Positions 1 to 9,798 of a stretch of 64,000 nt of DNA are shown here, in pieces. A model generated the notes under the pieces. That model was not told where the DNA came from. It was given only the letters and a program-made list of their open reading frames with translations, and ran no database searches. The position numbers were made by a program, and so were the translations under genes. Each line of letters begins with the position of its first letter. Positions within the stretch are counted from its first letter, which is position 1. Source of the stretch: a bacterium (GTDB lineage: Bacteria > CAYTYR01 > UBA6262); assembly GCA_028712895.1 (NCBI GenBank), contig JAQTPL010000003.1, forward strand, positions 17,332 to 81,331, in the 5' to 3' direction.

Positions 1-517
1 TAAATCCTTTATAAGTGCCAGCGATGGCTATCGTGCAATGGAGACCCAGGTCTTCAGAAACCCGCAATTCACCGAAGGCCCCGGTAGTTGCGTCCAGCGA
101 GTCACTATCCCCTTGCGGGAAAAATGACAAGCCGCCGTTTTGCCCTTCTTTATGGATACCGATCAACTTGAACGGCGCCCACCAAATACCAGGACGGGTA
201 GATTTAATTAGAAAATAGACATTCTTAGCATCATACGTTACCCTGAATTCCAGCAGGTCAGCACCCCTGGCCAATTCCTGGTTCGCCGGATAGTAGTATT
301 TACCATTGCCAGTGTCATCGCCTTTGACGTCTTTCCAGATAAATTCACTATTGGAAACACACGAGGTGTTTTCATCTACCGGCGGAGTACCGGTCCAGTC
401 ATTGATATTCTTGTCAACCTTAATTGTTTTTGGTTTGACCATATCCAAACCATAAACTGCCTGCGCCGCGAGGATTACAGCTAGTAACACCAGGAATACC
501 ACTTTTGCTTTGCGCAT
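1..517 (-). CDS. Secreted DOMON/glucodextranase-C-like module protein, truncated by left window edge
   Basis: Read from the minus strand: MRKAKVVFLVLLAVILAAQAVYGLDMVKPKTIKVDKNINDWTGTPPVDENTS...SEFIWKDVKGDDTGNGKYYYP...; signal peptide; paralogous to 1981-2904 and to the C-terminus of 3051-7520. Confidence 0.8.
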   Translation of the reverse strand, partial: MRKAKVVFLVLLAVILAAQAVYGLDMVKPKTIKVDKNINDWTGTPPVDENTSCVSNSEFIWKDVKGDDTGNGKYYYPANQELARGADLLEFRVTYDAKNVYFLIKSTRPGIWWAPFKLIGIHKEGQNGGLSFFPQGDSDSLDATTGAFGELRVSEDLGLHCTIAIAGTYKGF

Positions 518-532
518 AAAGCCTCCTTTTTT

Positions 533-621
533 GTCTTCGGGTCCCGAGTCCCGGGTCTGCGGGTCAAGGTTCATAATTAATAATTCCAGACTCGAAGACT
601 CGCGACTCGCTAACTCGTGAC
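533..621. repeat. Degenerate GGGTC/CGACTCG word repeat with inverted arms (family A, copy 1)
   Basis: gtcttcgggtcccgagtcccgggtctgcgggtcaagg - loop - ccagactcgaagactcgcgactcgctaactcgtgac; near-copy at 42072-42162. Confidence 0.75.
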
Positions 622-625
622 TTTT

Positions 626-1840
626 TTATTGCTTTTCTTCAGCTAAGATAGCATCGCAATCTTTAGCCGCTTTATTAAAAGCCTCGGCTACGCTCAGCCG
701 TTTATTCAAGGCCTCGTCAATAGCTTTGGCAATAATTTCATCGTTAATTTTGGTCCAGGATTCAATTGTCGGCTTGCTCACCGCATATTGAATCTGATCC
801 ATGAACATTCTTTTGTCCGGGTCATCCTTGAACTGGGGATGATCGATGAGCGTCTTTTTAACGGGGAAATTACCAGATATCTCACTCATCACTACCTGGT
901 TTTCATCGAGCATCAGATAACGGATAAAATCCCAGACCGCAGGCGGATCTTTGGCATTCTGGTAGATAACCAGGCTTTCGCCGCCAATATTTGTGGCATA
1001 CTGCACTTTTTTCGGGATCAGGGCTATCCCGTATTTTAGTTTAGGGAAATTGGTCTTAATACCCTCGATAGCCCAGGGCCCGTTCAACACCATGGCCACC
1101 CGGCCCAGTTCAAAAGCATTGGCGCTGTCAGTGATCAAGCGCGGGGAATACAGCAGGAGCTGGGCCCAGAGATCCATAGCTGCCAATCCTGGCGGCTGGT
1201 TAAATATGGCTTTAGTTTCAGAATCATTGAGCATCGCTCCACCTGCGCTGGCGACAAATGCCGGGAACATCCAACCGCCATAGCCATCACCTTTGGGCAC
1301 GGCAAAAGCAGCGACCTTACCCGGCACATAGACTTCTTTGGCTGTCTGCAGCAGTTCATCCCAGGTCGTAGGAACTTTTTTTATCAGTTCCTTGTTATAA
1401 AACAGGGCTATGCATGTCTGGTTCAAGGGAATACCATAATATTTCTGGTCATACTTGACCATCTTCATGGCGCCGGGATAAAAATCTTTCAGGTCAAGAT
1501 CGCCGCCATTGACAAAATCATCCAGGCAGAACAGGATATTATCCTTGGCAAAACGGGACACCAATCCGCTGTCCAGGTAAGAACAGTCAGGATTGGCGCC
1601 CACAGCAATAGAAGTATTGATCTTGGTATTAAAATCATCTTTGGGTACAAAAAATATTTTAACGCGGATGCCAGGATGCTCCTGGTTATATTTATTCACC
1701 AGAGCTTCAACCTGTTGTGTCCGGACCTGGTCGCCGGGAGCATAAGCCCAGAAAGTGATCTCTCTTCCTGCCGGCTGTTTGCTCCCGCACCCAGTGAGTA
1801 GTAACAATCCCAGTGTAATTATGGTTAATACTTGTCTCAA
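626..1840 (-). CDS. ABC transporter extracellular solute (sugar)-binding lipoprotein, family 1
   Basis: Lipobox LLLLTGCGS; REITFWAYAPGDQVRTQQVEALVNKYNQEHPGIRVKIFFVP; typical SBP family 1 layout. Confidence 0.9.
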   Translation of the reverse strand: MRQVLTIITLGLLLLTGCGSKQPAGREITFWAYAPGDQVRTQQVEALVNKYNQEHPGIRVKIFFVPKDDFNTKINTSIAVGANPDCSYLDSGLVSRFAKDNILFCLDDFVNGGDLDLKDFYPGAMKMVKYDQKYYGIPLNQTCIALFYNKELIKKVPTTWDELLQTAKEVYVPGKVAAFAVPKGDGYGGWMFPAFVASAGGAMLNDSETKAIFNQPPGLAAMDLWAQLLLYSPRLITDSANAFELGRVAMVLNGPWAIEGIKTNFPKLKYGIALIPKKVQYATNIGGESLVIYQNAKDPPAVWDFIRYLMLDENQVVMSEISGNFPVKKTLIDHPQFKDDPDKRMFMDQIQYAVSKPTIESWTKINDEIIAKAIDEALNKRLSVAEAFNKAAKDCDAILAEEKQ

Positions 1841-1874
1841 ACTGGCCTCTTTTTTTATCAGTAACAGTTGTTAG

Positions 1875-1970
1875 GTGTAAGTTTTGGAAGTAAGTTTAGT
1901 TTAAAGTCTAAGGGTTTAAGTTTCAAACCGAAGACTTATAACCTACTTCCATACCTACTTCTACAACCTT
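1875..1970. repeat. Intergenic word repeat (family B, copy 1)
   Basis: gtgtaagttttggaagtaag...acttccatacctacttctacaac, shared with 52108-52160. Confidence 0.65.
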
Positions 1971-1980
1971 CACCCTTTTA

Positions 1981-2904
1981 CTATTTTGCAAACGTTACCG
2001 TCACATATGAATCTTTAATAGTGCAAAAGCCATCCGGGTCTCCGGCATGGGCTGAGGCTTTGTAGCTACCTAACTCCTGTTCTTGTATTTCCATGCTTGG
2101 GCTGGCCAGATCATAAATATCCGGATCACTGCCACTCTCATCTTCATCACCTTCGCCGCCACCGCCATGCCATTCAGTGGCTTCTTCATATACTTCGCGG
2201 AAATGGTCAGCATCCTGCATACCAGTGCCAACTACGATCTTCCAGGTTTGTCCGGCAGGATTGCCGATCAATTCTATCGGTATAGCTATTTCCACAGCAT
2301 TCCAATTATCATCTGCCACTAAGAAACCAGGAGTATCAGTGCTCTTTTCACCTGTCGCCCGGGCGATAGTTTTCCCTTTGGCATCCCACATCCACATTTT
2401 ATAAGTACTGGCAATACCAATGACATATTGGCAAGCTAATGATTCATCAACTTTGATCTCACCAAAGCATCCGCCCTCAGGATCCATCTCATCCGGGTCT
2501 CCCTGGCCCAACACCGTCATACCATCTTTTTCCCCTTCTTTGTGGATGCCGATGATACGATACGGAGCCCACCAATTGCCTGGCCTGGCGCACTTGATCA
2601 GAAAATACACATTATACTTATCCCAGGTGACCCTGAATTCTCTCAGGTCAGCACCCTTAGCTACATCTTTGCTGGTAGGATACGTGTACTTGCCAGGACC
2701 AGTATCATCGCCTTTGGCATCTTTCCAGATAAATTCGCCGCTGGAAATGATGGCGGTATTTTCCTGTTCAGCCGGGGTCCCGATCCAGTCATTGTCATTC
2801 TTATCAACTTTGATCGAATGACCTTTCAATCCTTCAGCTGCAAAAACTATGCTGCTGATCGCCAGCATTACTGCCAGTGTTACCAAACCAACTCTCAATT
2901 TCAT
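1981..2904 (-). CDS. Secreted DOMON/glucodextranase-C-like protein
   Basis: Signal peptide; GHSIKVDKNDNDWIGTPAEQENTAIISSGEFIWKDAKGDDTGPGKYTYPTS...WWAPYRIIGIHKEG; paralogous to neighbours. Confidence 0.8.
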   Translation of the reverse strand: MKLRVGLVTLAVMLAISSIVFAAEGLKGHSIKVDKNDNDWIGTPAEQENTAIISSGEFIWKDAKGDDTGPGKYTYPTSKDVAKGADLREFRVTWDKYNVYFLIKCARPGNWWAPYRIIGIHKEGEKDGMTVLGQGDPDEMDPEGGCFGEIKVDESLACQYVIGIASTYKMWMWDAKGKTIARATGEKSTDTPGFLVADDNWNAVEIAIPIELIGNPAGQTWKIVVGTGMQDADHFREVYEEATEWHGGGGEGDEDESGSDPDIYDLASPSMEIQEQELGSYKASAHAGDPDGFCTIKDSYVTVTFAK

Positions 2905-3050
2905 GGTTCTTTACCTCCCCCTTTTTAGAATATGATTACACAGATTTCTAAGAGAGATTACACTGATTAGAGCAAGATGATTACACCGATTACAAGCTTT
3001 TGATCTAATCTGTGCCGCGCCCGCCGGCGCTTTAGTGGCGGGTAATCGCT

Positions 3051-6000
3051 TTACTCAAAGGTCACGGGAACGAACGACCGTTCTATAATAGCATAGCTGG
3101 CAGCATCGTTCTTTGGCCCCGCAGCTTTATAACTGCTTAGTTCTTTCTGCTGGATTTCACTGGATGGGCTGGCCAGATCGTAGATATCTGGATCTGAGCC
3201 GGTTTCTCCTTCATTGCCCTCACCACCACCACCATGCCATTCAGAGGCAAATTCATTTACTTCCCGGAAGTGGTCATTATCCTGTTGACCGATACCGACA
3301 ATAAAACGCCAGGTCTTGCCTGGCGGCTGGCCGCCCAGCATTTGCCAGGGGATTGCCACTTCTACATTGTTCCAGTTGTAATCATCAATTAAAAAGCCGG
3401 CAGTGTCACTATCCTTGCCTTCTTTCCTGGCAATAACCTTGCCTTCTCCATCCCAGACAAATCCTTTATAGGTACTGGAAATACCCACAGCATATTCACA
3501 AGCCAGGCCGGGTGCCACATTGACCTCTCCCAGGCCAGGCAGAGTAACCTCTCCCTGTTTTTCCAATCCCCCTTCAACCCCGTTGGTATCAATACCGATC
3601 AAGCGGAATGGCGCCCACCAGTCACCAGGACGTGAACATTTAATGAGAAAATAAAGATTGTGGTCATCATAGGTGACCCGGAATTCCCTCAGGTCAGAAG
3701 ATTTGGTAAATACTTTGCTGGTCGGATAAGTATATGTCCCGGAGCCGTTATCATCACCTTTGGCATCAGTCCAGATAAACTCATCCGCGCTAATGGCCCA
3801 GCTGTTCTCAGCAGGAGCAGTGCCGACCCAATCCCTGACGTCTTTATTTACCTTGATGTTATGCCCATGTAAGGGTGTGCCAATGGCCACCGGAATGGAA
3901 CAGGATTCCTTTTTGCCTTTCTTATCCACTTGGATAACAGTAATGGTGTGTTCAGAACCTGGTTTGAATTTTTCCGATACCAGCCACACTGCTTCATAAA
4001 AACCTTTATCCGTGGCAGTCAGCGGCGCTTCTTTCATTTTATCTATCTTATACAGCATTTTATCGACTTGGCTGTGCGCTTTGGGAATAGCCATTATCTT
4101 GCATGATTTATAGACCGGAGCATTGGGTATGGGACCGACAATGTTTACCCGGTTAAAGACATTGATCTTTTTTTCCGCGGTGCCGATCTGGTCATATTTG
4201 TCAAACGCCCTGACAGAAAGTGTATATGGCCCGTCTTTTAGTGTCGTCGTATCCAGGGTCCCGATATAGGCATCATTGCCGTAAGGCTTCAATCTGATCC
4301 AGGTGTTAGCGTTCAGCGCATATTCAGCTTTCGTGATAGTTTCGCCTTTGATCACGAAGTCTAATGTTTCTTTGCCGCCATAAATATTCCCGGCAGGACT
4401 TTGGAAGGCGATCTCCGGAACATTAAAATCGATCTTTTCGCCTTCCAGGGAAATTGCGAAAATATGCACCCTGGGATCATTGGGCGTGCCCAACCCGTTC
4501 ATTATTTTCTTGGGATCAATAATAATGGTCTGGGAAAAGATCGCGACTCCCGGTTGGCGGATGCCTTCTTTTTCATGATGATAGGAAGTGACAACAGCCG
4601 GCTCATCATCAAAAACAGGCTTGCCTCCCCACCAGTCAGAAAAGGCGGTCTTTTTCACTTCAGTGGTACCGTCAGTGTAGCACAAAGTAAAATCTACTTT
4701 GCTGCTGCCATTATGCATCGTCGCCAAGATATGCACTTTAGTATACCGGCCATTAGGCACTTTGAGGACCTGGCCAATACATTCGACATTGTTATTTTGC
4801 CCGTCTTCTTTCGGACCGAATTTATATTTTATTTTTTCCTTGCCCATAAAAATAAAATCACGGTTAGAATCAGGCAGTTCTTCAGCCGGGAAATCCCAAC
4901 CAGTACCATCAGCGAGACTTGCCTCGGTAGAGATCATATCTGTATCAAAAGGCAGATCCACGTACAGGCCTGGTGAGTTATCAATAATAACTTTGGTTAG
5001 ATTTTCGACTACATTCTTGCCCGTATCTTCGATGCGGAATTTAATGCCATGCACAGAACCGTCGTTGAGAGCAGAAGCATCCCACCTGGCCTGGTAGTTC
5101 CCTTTGCTCTTGTCAGCCATATCGACTAACGGTCCGGCATCGATAGCATATTTGACCGAGGCGATACCGCGGTCATCCTCGGCATGGACGCTCAAAATCA
5201 CATTATTCATCACATATGAGCCGTCTTTGGGGCCAAACTGTACAAGCGGCGGCTCGTCAATATTATCCACTACCACGTTGAACGCCTCGGATACAGCAGT
5301 GCCGGACGAGCTCCAGGCTTTGAAAACGAGAGAATGCATGCCCTCTCCTAGCAGCTTGGTGTCCAGGTCGTAGCTGTAATAGCTGTTGCCTAATGCCTTC
5401 ATGGCATATTTTTTCTCATTATCAATGACGATCTCTTTGGTCGGCCAGTCTTTGCCTACCATAAAAGCTGCTTTGACCGGGACTTTACCGGCCAGCTTCT
5501 CTTCCTGCTTGGGACTGACCACCTGGATATTGCCCGTGGTCTGCCCATATTCTTTCTGCAAAGAAGAGAAAACTTTCTTATACAATTTCCGGTCCATGGT
5601 CATCACTCCCATGGTACCCGGATCATTGATCATAGTGTGCCAGTCAAATGCAGTCCACCAAACCGTACCAGCCAGTGCCGGGACTTTATTGAAAGCATTC
5701 ATGGTTTCCTTGAACAACTCTACTTGTTTCAACTGCATTGTGTCTTCTTTATAAGGCGCCCAGACACCAAACTCAGTGGCTATGATCGGCTTATCCGGGA
5801 ATGTCTTATGCATGGTTTCCAAGGCAGCCAGGGTATCTTCAAAATAATCCTTGCCGTAAAATACACCGTAATACATGGTAAACCCAAGCACATCCATATC
5901 TTTCTGGCTGGGATCCTTGTCGTCACTGCCAGACGCAGATTGCGCCACAAACCTGGTCCCGTCGATCTGGTAGGCGATATCGCGCAGTTCTTTGACGAAC

Positions 6001-7520
6001 AGGGCCCGCTCGGTCTGCCAGCTACATTCATTACAAGTGCCCCAAATACCTACAGAGGCGCGGTTATAATCCTGGTAGATCATTTCCTGCCACATCTGCC
6101 GGGCAATACCCCGCTCCTTGCGCTGGATATCAAACTCCGGCCCGCCGAACCAGTAAACCGGTATTTCTTCCCAGACCACCAGTCCCAGGCGGTCAGCCAT
6201 GACCTGAGTAAAAGGATGATTAGGATAATGCGCGGTCCGGATGAAATTACAATTTGCTTCCTTGATCAGCATCAGATCATTATAAATGATCTGTTGGGGT
6301 GATTTCTTCCCCGGGACTTCCTCGCTGCCTGGGTACACTTCATGCCTGGCCAGGCCATTTAGCTTGAGCGGCTCACCGTTAAGCAGGATAGCAGCTTTTT
6401 CTTTGTTAATGGTGAATTCCCTGATACCGAATTGGGTATAATATTTATCCACCAGCTGTTTATTCTTAAGATCATAGATCTTGACCTGCAGAACATACAG
6501 ATTCGGCTGGGCCGGGGTCCAGAGCTCGGGCCAATCAGCAGAGAGAGTGAAAGTGCAGGCCACTGTATCTTTGCCCAGGGCAGTCAATTCAGTATTCTGT
6601 TCGCCCCATACGGACAGGGGCCGGGACAGGTCTATTATGTCTTTGGCGCTTTCCGCCATAATATTTTTTTCAGTCAGTTTCGCTTTGTAGATGAACACTT
6701 CCACTTTTAGCGTGACATCAATTTCCGAACGGTTATCGATCACTACATTAGCCGAGAGCTGCGCTTTTTCCGGGCTGACTGGTTTTGTCCTGATATCCGT
6801 CCGCACAATATTTATGGCCGGGCAAATTTCAATATAGACATCTCTCTTGATGCCGCCATAATTCCACCAGTCCCCGATATAACAAGGTACGGTTAAGTTT
6901 CGCTGGTCACGGTTACCGGACGGTACCCAGGGGATATTATCCACCCGGACAGCCAGGGAATTTTTTTCCCCGAATTTGACATACGGGGTCAGATCCAGGA
7001 CAAAAGGAGTATAGCCGCCTTCATGGCAGCCGATCCATGTGCCGTTGACCCAGACATCGGTGAAATAGTTGGCAGCCAGGAAAACCAGTCGCAGGTGTTT
7101 CCCCTCGTTTTCCTTGCTTATCTCAAAATTCCTCCGGTACCAGACTCCGCTTTCATAACGGTCAGGAGCAGGATTTTCAACTCCGGGGATCACTTTGTTT
7201 TCCCAAGCGCTATCATCAAAGGCCGCCAGATGCCGTCCCTTGCTCTCTTGCTCTAACGCGGCAATAGTTTCTGCTGTTCTTTTTTGCAGGGTTAATTCCT
7301 GGTTCATCACCAGCCGTTCTTTCTTCCAGGTGCCGGCCAGGCTGAGCTGTGTCTGGTCCTGCTTTTCAAAACCAGGCAAAGGCAGATCATTCTGGAACGG
7401 GACGGTAATACTGTTAATAGTTCTTAATTCGAAAGTAGGCGGCTGTAATTCCGCGGCAGCCATATTAACGGCCCAGCTTATCGCTACCAGGAAAAAAATT
7501 TCTGCCCATCTACGCTTCAT
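3051..7520 (-). CDS. Glycoside hydrolase family 2 enzyme with Ig-like domains and C-terminal DOMON/glucodextranase-C-like module
   Basis: GH2 hallmarks VWVNGTWIGCHEGGYTPF, NFIRTAHYPNHP, WGTCNECSW (acid/base E), IIATEFGVWAP (nucleophile E). Start placed at MKRRWAEIFF (7520) because the longer ORF overlaps the upstream pilin gene. Confidence 0.9.
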   Translation of the reverse strand: MKRRWAEIFFLVAISWAVNMAAAELQPPTFELRTINSITVPFQNDLPLPGFEKQDQTQLSLAGTWKKERLVMNQELTLQKRTAETIAALEQESKGRHLAAFDDSAWENKVIPGVENPAPDRYESGVWYRRNFEISKENEGKHLRLVFLAANYFTDVWVNGTWIGCHEGGYTPFVLDLTPYVKFGEKNSLAVRVDNIPWVPSGNRDQRNLTVPCYIGDWWNYGGIKRDVYIEICPAINIVRTDIRTKPVSPEKAQLSANVVIDNRSEIDVTLKVEVFIYKAKLTEKNIMAESAKDIIDLSRPLSVWGEQNTELTALGKDTVACTFTLSADWPELWTPAQPNLYVLQVKIYDLKNKQLVDKYYTQFGIREFTINKEKAAILLNGEPLKLNGLARHEVYPGSEEVPGKKSPQQIIYNDLMLIKEANCNFIRTAHYPNHPFTQVMADRLGLVVWEEIPVYWFGGPEFDIQRKERGIARQMWQEMIYQDYNRASVGIWGTCNECSWQTERALFVKELRDIAYQIDGTRFVAQSASGSDDKDPSQKDMDVLGFTMYYGVFYGKDYFEDTLAALETMHKTFPDKPIIATEFGVWAPYKEDTMQLKQVELFKETMNAFNKVPALAGTVWWTAFDWHTMINDPGTMGVMTMDRKLYKKVFSSLQKEYGQTTGNIQVVSPKQEEKLAGKVPVKAAFMVGKDWPTKEIVIDNEKKYAMKALGNSYYSYDLDTKLLGEGMHSLVFKAWSSSGTAVSEAFNVVVDNIDEPPLVQFGPKDGSYVMNNVILSVHAEDDRGIASVKYAIDAGPLVDMADKSKGNYQARWDASALNDGSVHGIKFRIEDTGKNVVENLTKVIIDNSPGLYVDLPFDTDMISTEASLADGTGWDFPAEELPDSNRDFIFMGKEKIKYKFGPKEDGQNNNVECIGQVLKVPNGRYTKVHILATMHNGSSKVDFTLCYTDGTTEVKKTAFSDWWGGKPVFDDEPAVVTSYHHEKEGIRQPGVAIFSQTIIIDPKKIMNGLGTPNDPRVHIFAISLEGEKIDFNVPEIAFQSPAGNIYGGKETLDFVIKGETITKAEYALNANTWIRLKPYGNDAYIGTLDTTTLKDGPYTLSVRAFDKYDQIGTAEKKINVFNRVNIVGPIPNAPVYKSCKIMAIPKAHSQVDKMLYKIDKMKEAPLTATDKGFYEAVWLVSEKFKPGSEHTITVIQVDKKGKKESCSIPVAIGTPLHGHNIKVNKDVRDWVGTAPAENSWAISADEFIWTDAKGDDNGSGTYTYPTSKVFTKSSDLREFRVTYDDHNLYFLIKCSRPGDWWAPFRLIGIDTNGVEGGLEKQGEVTLPGLGEVNVAPGLACEYAVGISSTYKGFVWDGEGKVIARKEGKDSDTAGFLIDDYNWNNVEVAIPWQMLGGQPPGKTWRFIVGIGQQDNDHFREVNEFASEWHGGGGEGNEGETGSDPDIYDLASPSSEIQQKELSSYKAAGPKNDAASYAIIERSFVPVTFE

Positions 7521-7530
7521 AAAATCTCCT

Positions 7531-8067
7531 TTACCATGAAGTATAATATTCTCCCCTGCGGTCACTGCCAAAAACATTAATATGTATTCTGCCTCCAACA
7601 GCCAATCCACTCACCGTATCAGTAGAACGGCAATACCACCAGCCCACATCGTCATCGTGCGGCTCTGGAAACGGTGTATAGCCAGTTAACCCTTTGTGAT
7701 AAACGTTTCTTCTGGTTTTCATCCAGGCATTAGGCGCAGGGCCAAGGGTGCAATTAGGAATATCTTCAATATAATTTTTAAAATCATCTTGTATTTGAAA
7801 GGCATACCCATCAGCACCATCCAGAGATCCCGGGTTATCAGGATCAATAGCTATGACCAGCGGGAAATGCTGAGCATCTGCATAGTATATGCTTATCGCT
7901 GACCGTATTATCCCTAGATTTCCCTTCGTGTTTGCTTCTTTGGAACGTTGTATAAAACTAATATAGCGGGGTACGGCGATACCTGCTATGATGCCAATGA
8001 TAGCCACAACGATCATTAACTCCACTAATGTAAATCCTGTTCTTTTTTTAAATTTTAAAAAGGCCAT
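7531..8067 (-). CDS. Prepilin-type N-terminal methylation (type IV pilin / pseudopilin-like) protein
   Basis: TGFTLVELMIVVAIIGIIAGIAVPRYISFIQRSKEANTKGNLG; start set at MAFLKFKKRT. Confidence 0.85.
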   Translation of the reverse strand: MAFLKFKKRTGFTLVELMIVVAIIGIIAGIAVPRYISFIQRSKEANTKGNLGIIRSAISIYYADAQHFPLVIAIDPDNPGSLDGADGYAFQIQDDFKNYIEDIPNCTLGPAPNAWMKTRRNVYHKGLTGYTPFPEPHDDDVGWWYCRSTDTVSGLAVGGRIHINVFGSDRRGEYYTSW

Positions 8068-8098
8068 ATTTATGCTCGACTTTCTTATATATTCTCTT

Positions 8099-8635
8099 TT
8101 ACCATGAACTATAATACGTCCCTGTATTATCTGTCCCCTCGACATAAACAAAAAACTTGCCCAGGTAAGCAAGTCCTCTTATTGTATCAGTGGAACGAAA
8201 ATACAACCAGCCAACATTATTAGAACCGGGATCGATCGGGCCAGGGGAAGCTATCCCCAGGTGGTAAACATCAGACCGGGTGTGCTGCCAGGGCAGTGAC
8301 GGTTCAGGGCCGATCTTACATTCGGGAAGCTCGTACACATATTGCTGGAAATCGTTGTGTATCTCCCAGCCTAAACCGTCATTAGTGTATAAACTCTGTG
8401 CGTTAGCAGGGTCGCAGGAAATAAACAAGGGATAGGATTCCGTATCTGCATAGTAAAGGCCTAACGTTGAACGTAACACACCCAGGGTACCCTTAGTAGC
8501 CCCTTCTTTGGCCCGTTTGGTGAAACTAATATAGCGGGGTATGCCAATACTTGCCAGTATACCGATAATGGTTACGACGATCATCAGTTCAATCAAGGTC
8601 AGGCCGTTTTTGTTTTTTACTTCTGAAAATGCCAT
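8099..8635 (-). CDS. Prepilin-type pseudopilin-like protein, paralogue of 7531-8067
   Basis: NGLTLIELMIVVTIIGILASIGIPRYISFTKRAKEGATKGTLGVLRSTLGLYYAD; same Y(S/T)SW C-terminus. Confidence 0.85.
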   Translation of the reverse strand: MAFSEVKNKNGLTLIELMIVVTIIGILASIGIPRYISFTKRAKEGATKGTLGVLRSTLGLYYADTESYPLFISCDPANAQSLYTNDGLGWEIHNDFQQYVYELPECKIGPEPSLPWQHTRSDVYHLGIASPGPIDPGSNNVGWLYFRSTDTIRGLAYLGKFFVYVEGTDNTGTYYSSW

Positions 8636-9654
8636 ATCCGGACACTCGACTCTCTTATGATCAGCTCTGTGGGCAACACTAAATGCAATGGCTTATTTTC
8701 TTCCGGGTTCTGCTCGATCAGGAAACTGGCAGCTTCTGTTCCCAGCCTGAACATCGGCTGTTTCACCGTGGTCAAAGGAGGAACCAGATGAGCCGCTATG
8801 TCAATATCATCAAACCCGACCAGGGAAATATCTTTAGGCACCTGGAGGTTGCTTTCCTTGACTGCCATCAGCGCGCCTTTGGCCATGAGATCGTTAGCAG
8901 CAAATACCGCGGTTGGCCTGGTGGGCTGGATCAATAAATGCAGCATCGCCTGGTAACCGAGGTCTTCCTTATAATGGCCACAGACAACCAGGTTCTCGGA
9001 AATAGGTATCTTTTTATCAGCCAGCGCCTGGCGAAATCCAGCTTCGCGTTCGCGAGCGTCACCGCGTTCCGGCGGCCCGGCGATGAAACCGATATGCTTA
9101 TGACCCAGGTCAATCAGGTATTTGGCTGCTTTATAGGCCCCGGTATAATTCTCGACATCCACAAAACTACTGCCTTTAAAGCCCCTGCTGGCGCCGATCA
9201 GCACGAAAGGCACATCAGCTTCCCTCATCTTTTTGACCAGCACAGAGTTCTCCGGCGGAGCCAGCACCAGGAATCCCTTGACGAACTTGCCGAAATACCA
9301 ACTGGTGATCCTTTCCACAGCATCTTCTTCCTGGGAAGTGACATTCAGGATAACCAGGTTATAAGAACATTCATCCACTATTTTCTCTATGCCCTGCAGT
9401 ATCTCGATAAAATAATAGGTAGTAAATAAATGTTCATACTGGATGACCAGGGCAATGGTTTGGGGAGATTGACGGGAAAGATTAACCGCGGTAAGATTCG
9501 GATGGTATTTAAATTTCTTGATCAGGTTGAGTATTTTGGAACGGGTTTCGGATTTGACATACGGATGGTTATTAATGACCCGGGAGACTGTCATCTTGGA
9601 AGTCCCGGCCTTTTCTGCGATCGTATCGATGGTAATATTTTCTGGTTTGTTCAT
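8617..9654 (-). CDS. LacI-family transcriptional regulator
   Basis: ITIDTIAEKAGTSKMTVSRVINNHPYVKSETRSKILNLIKKF HTH plus periplasmic-binding-like sensor domain; start at MNKPEN. Confidence 0.93.
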   Translation of the reverse strand: MNKPENITIDTIAEKAGTSKMTVSRVINNHPYVKSETRSKILNLIKKFKYHPNLTAVNLSRQSPQTIALVIQYEHLFTTYYFIEILQGIEKIVDECSYNLVILNVTSQEEDAVERITSWYFGKFVKGFLVLAPPENSVLVKKMREADVPFVLIGASRGFKGSSFVDVENYTGAYKAAKYLIDLGHKHIGFIAGPPERGDAREREAGFRQALADKKIPISENLVVCGHYKEDLGYQAMLHLLIQPTRPTAVFAANDLMAKGALMAVKESNLQVPKDISLVGFDDIDIAAHLVPPLTTVKQPMFRLGTEAASFLIEQNPEENKPLHLVLPTELIIRESSVRIWHFQK

Positions 9655-9694
9655 ACGCCACCCTTTATGATACCGGTAACATATTACTAGCACA

Positions 9695-9722
9695 AATATA
9701 CCACAAATGCTGTTTTTGTCAA
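9695..9722 (-). promoter_or_regulatory. Sigma70-like promoter upstream of lacI-type regulator
   Basis: Minus strand TTGACA - 16 nt - TATATT. Confidence 0.6.
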
Positions 9723-9798
9723 GGATTATTACGGAAGGAGGGACTTAAGTAGTTTACCATAAGAACTGTTGCCAGTCAATGTTAAGAACAGTTCCAGA

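Noticed and set aside
7521-7610. N-terminal extension of the GH2 ORF
   Set aside because: It overlaps the upstream pilin CDS; MKRRWAEIFFLVAISWAVNMAAA is a typical signal peptide start
8067-8172. Longer N-terminus for the pilin ORF 7531..8172
   Set aside because: Prepilin leader requires a short positively charged N-terminus; MAFLKFKKRTGFTLVEL is the natural start
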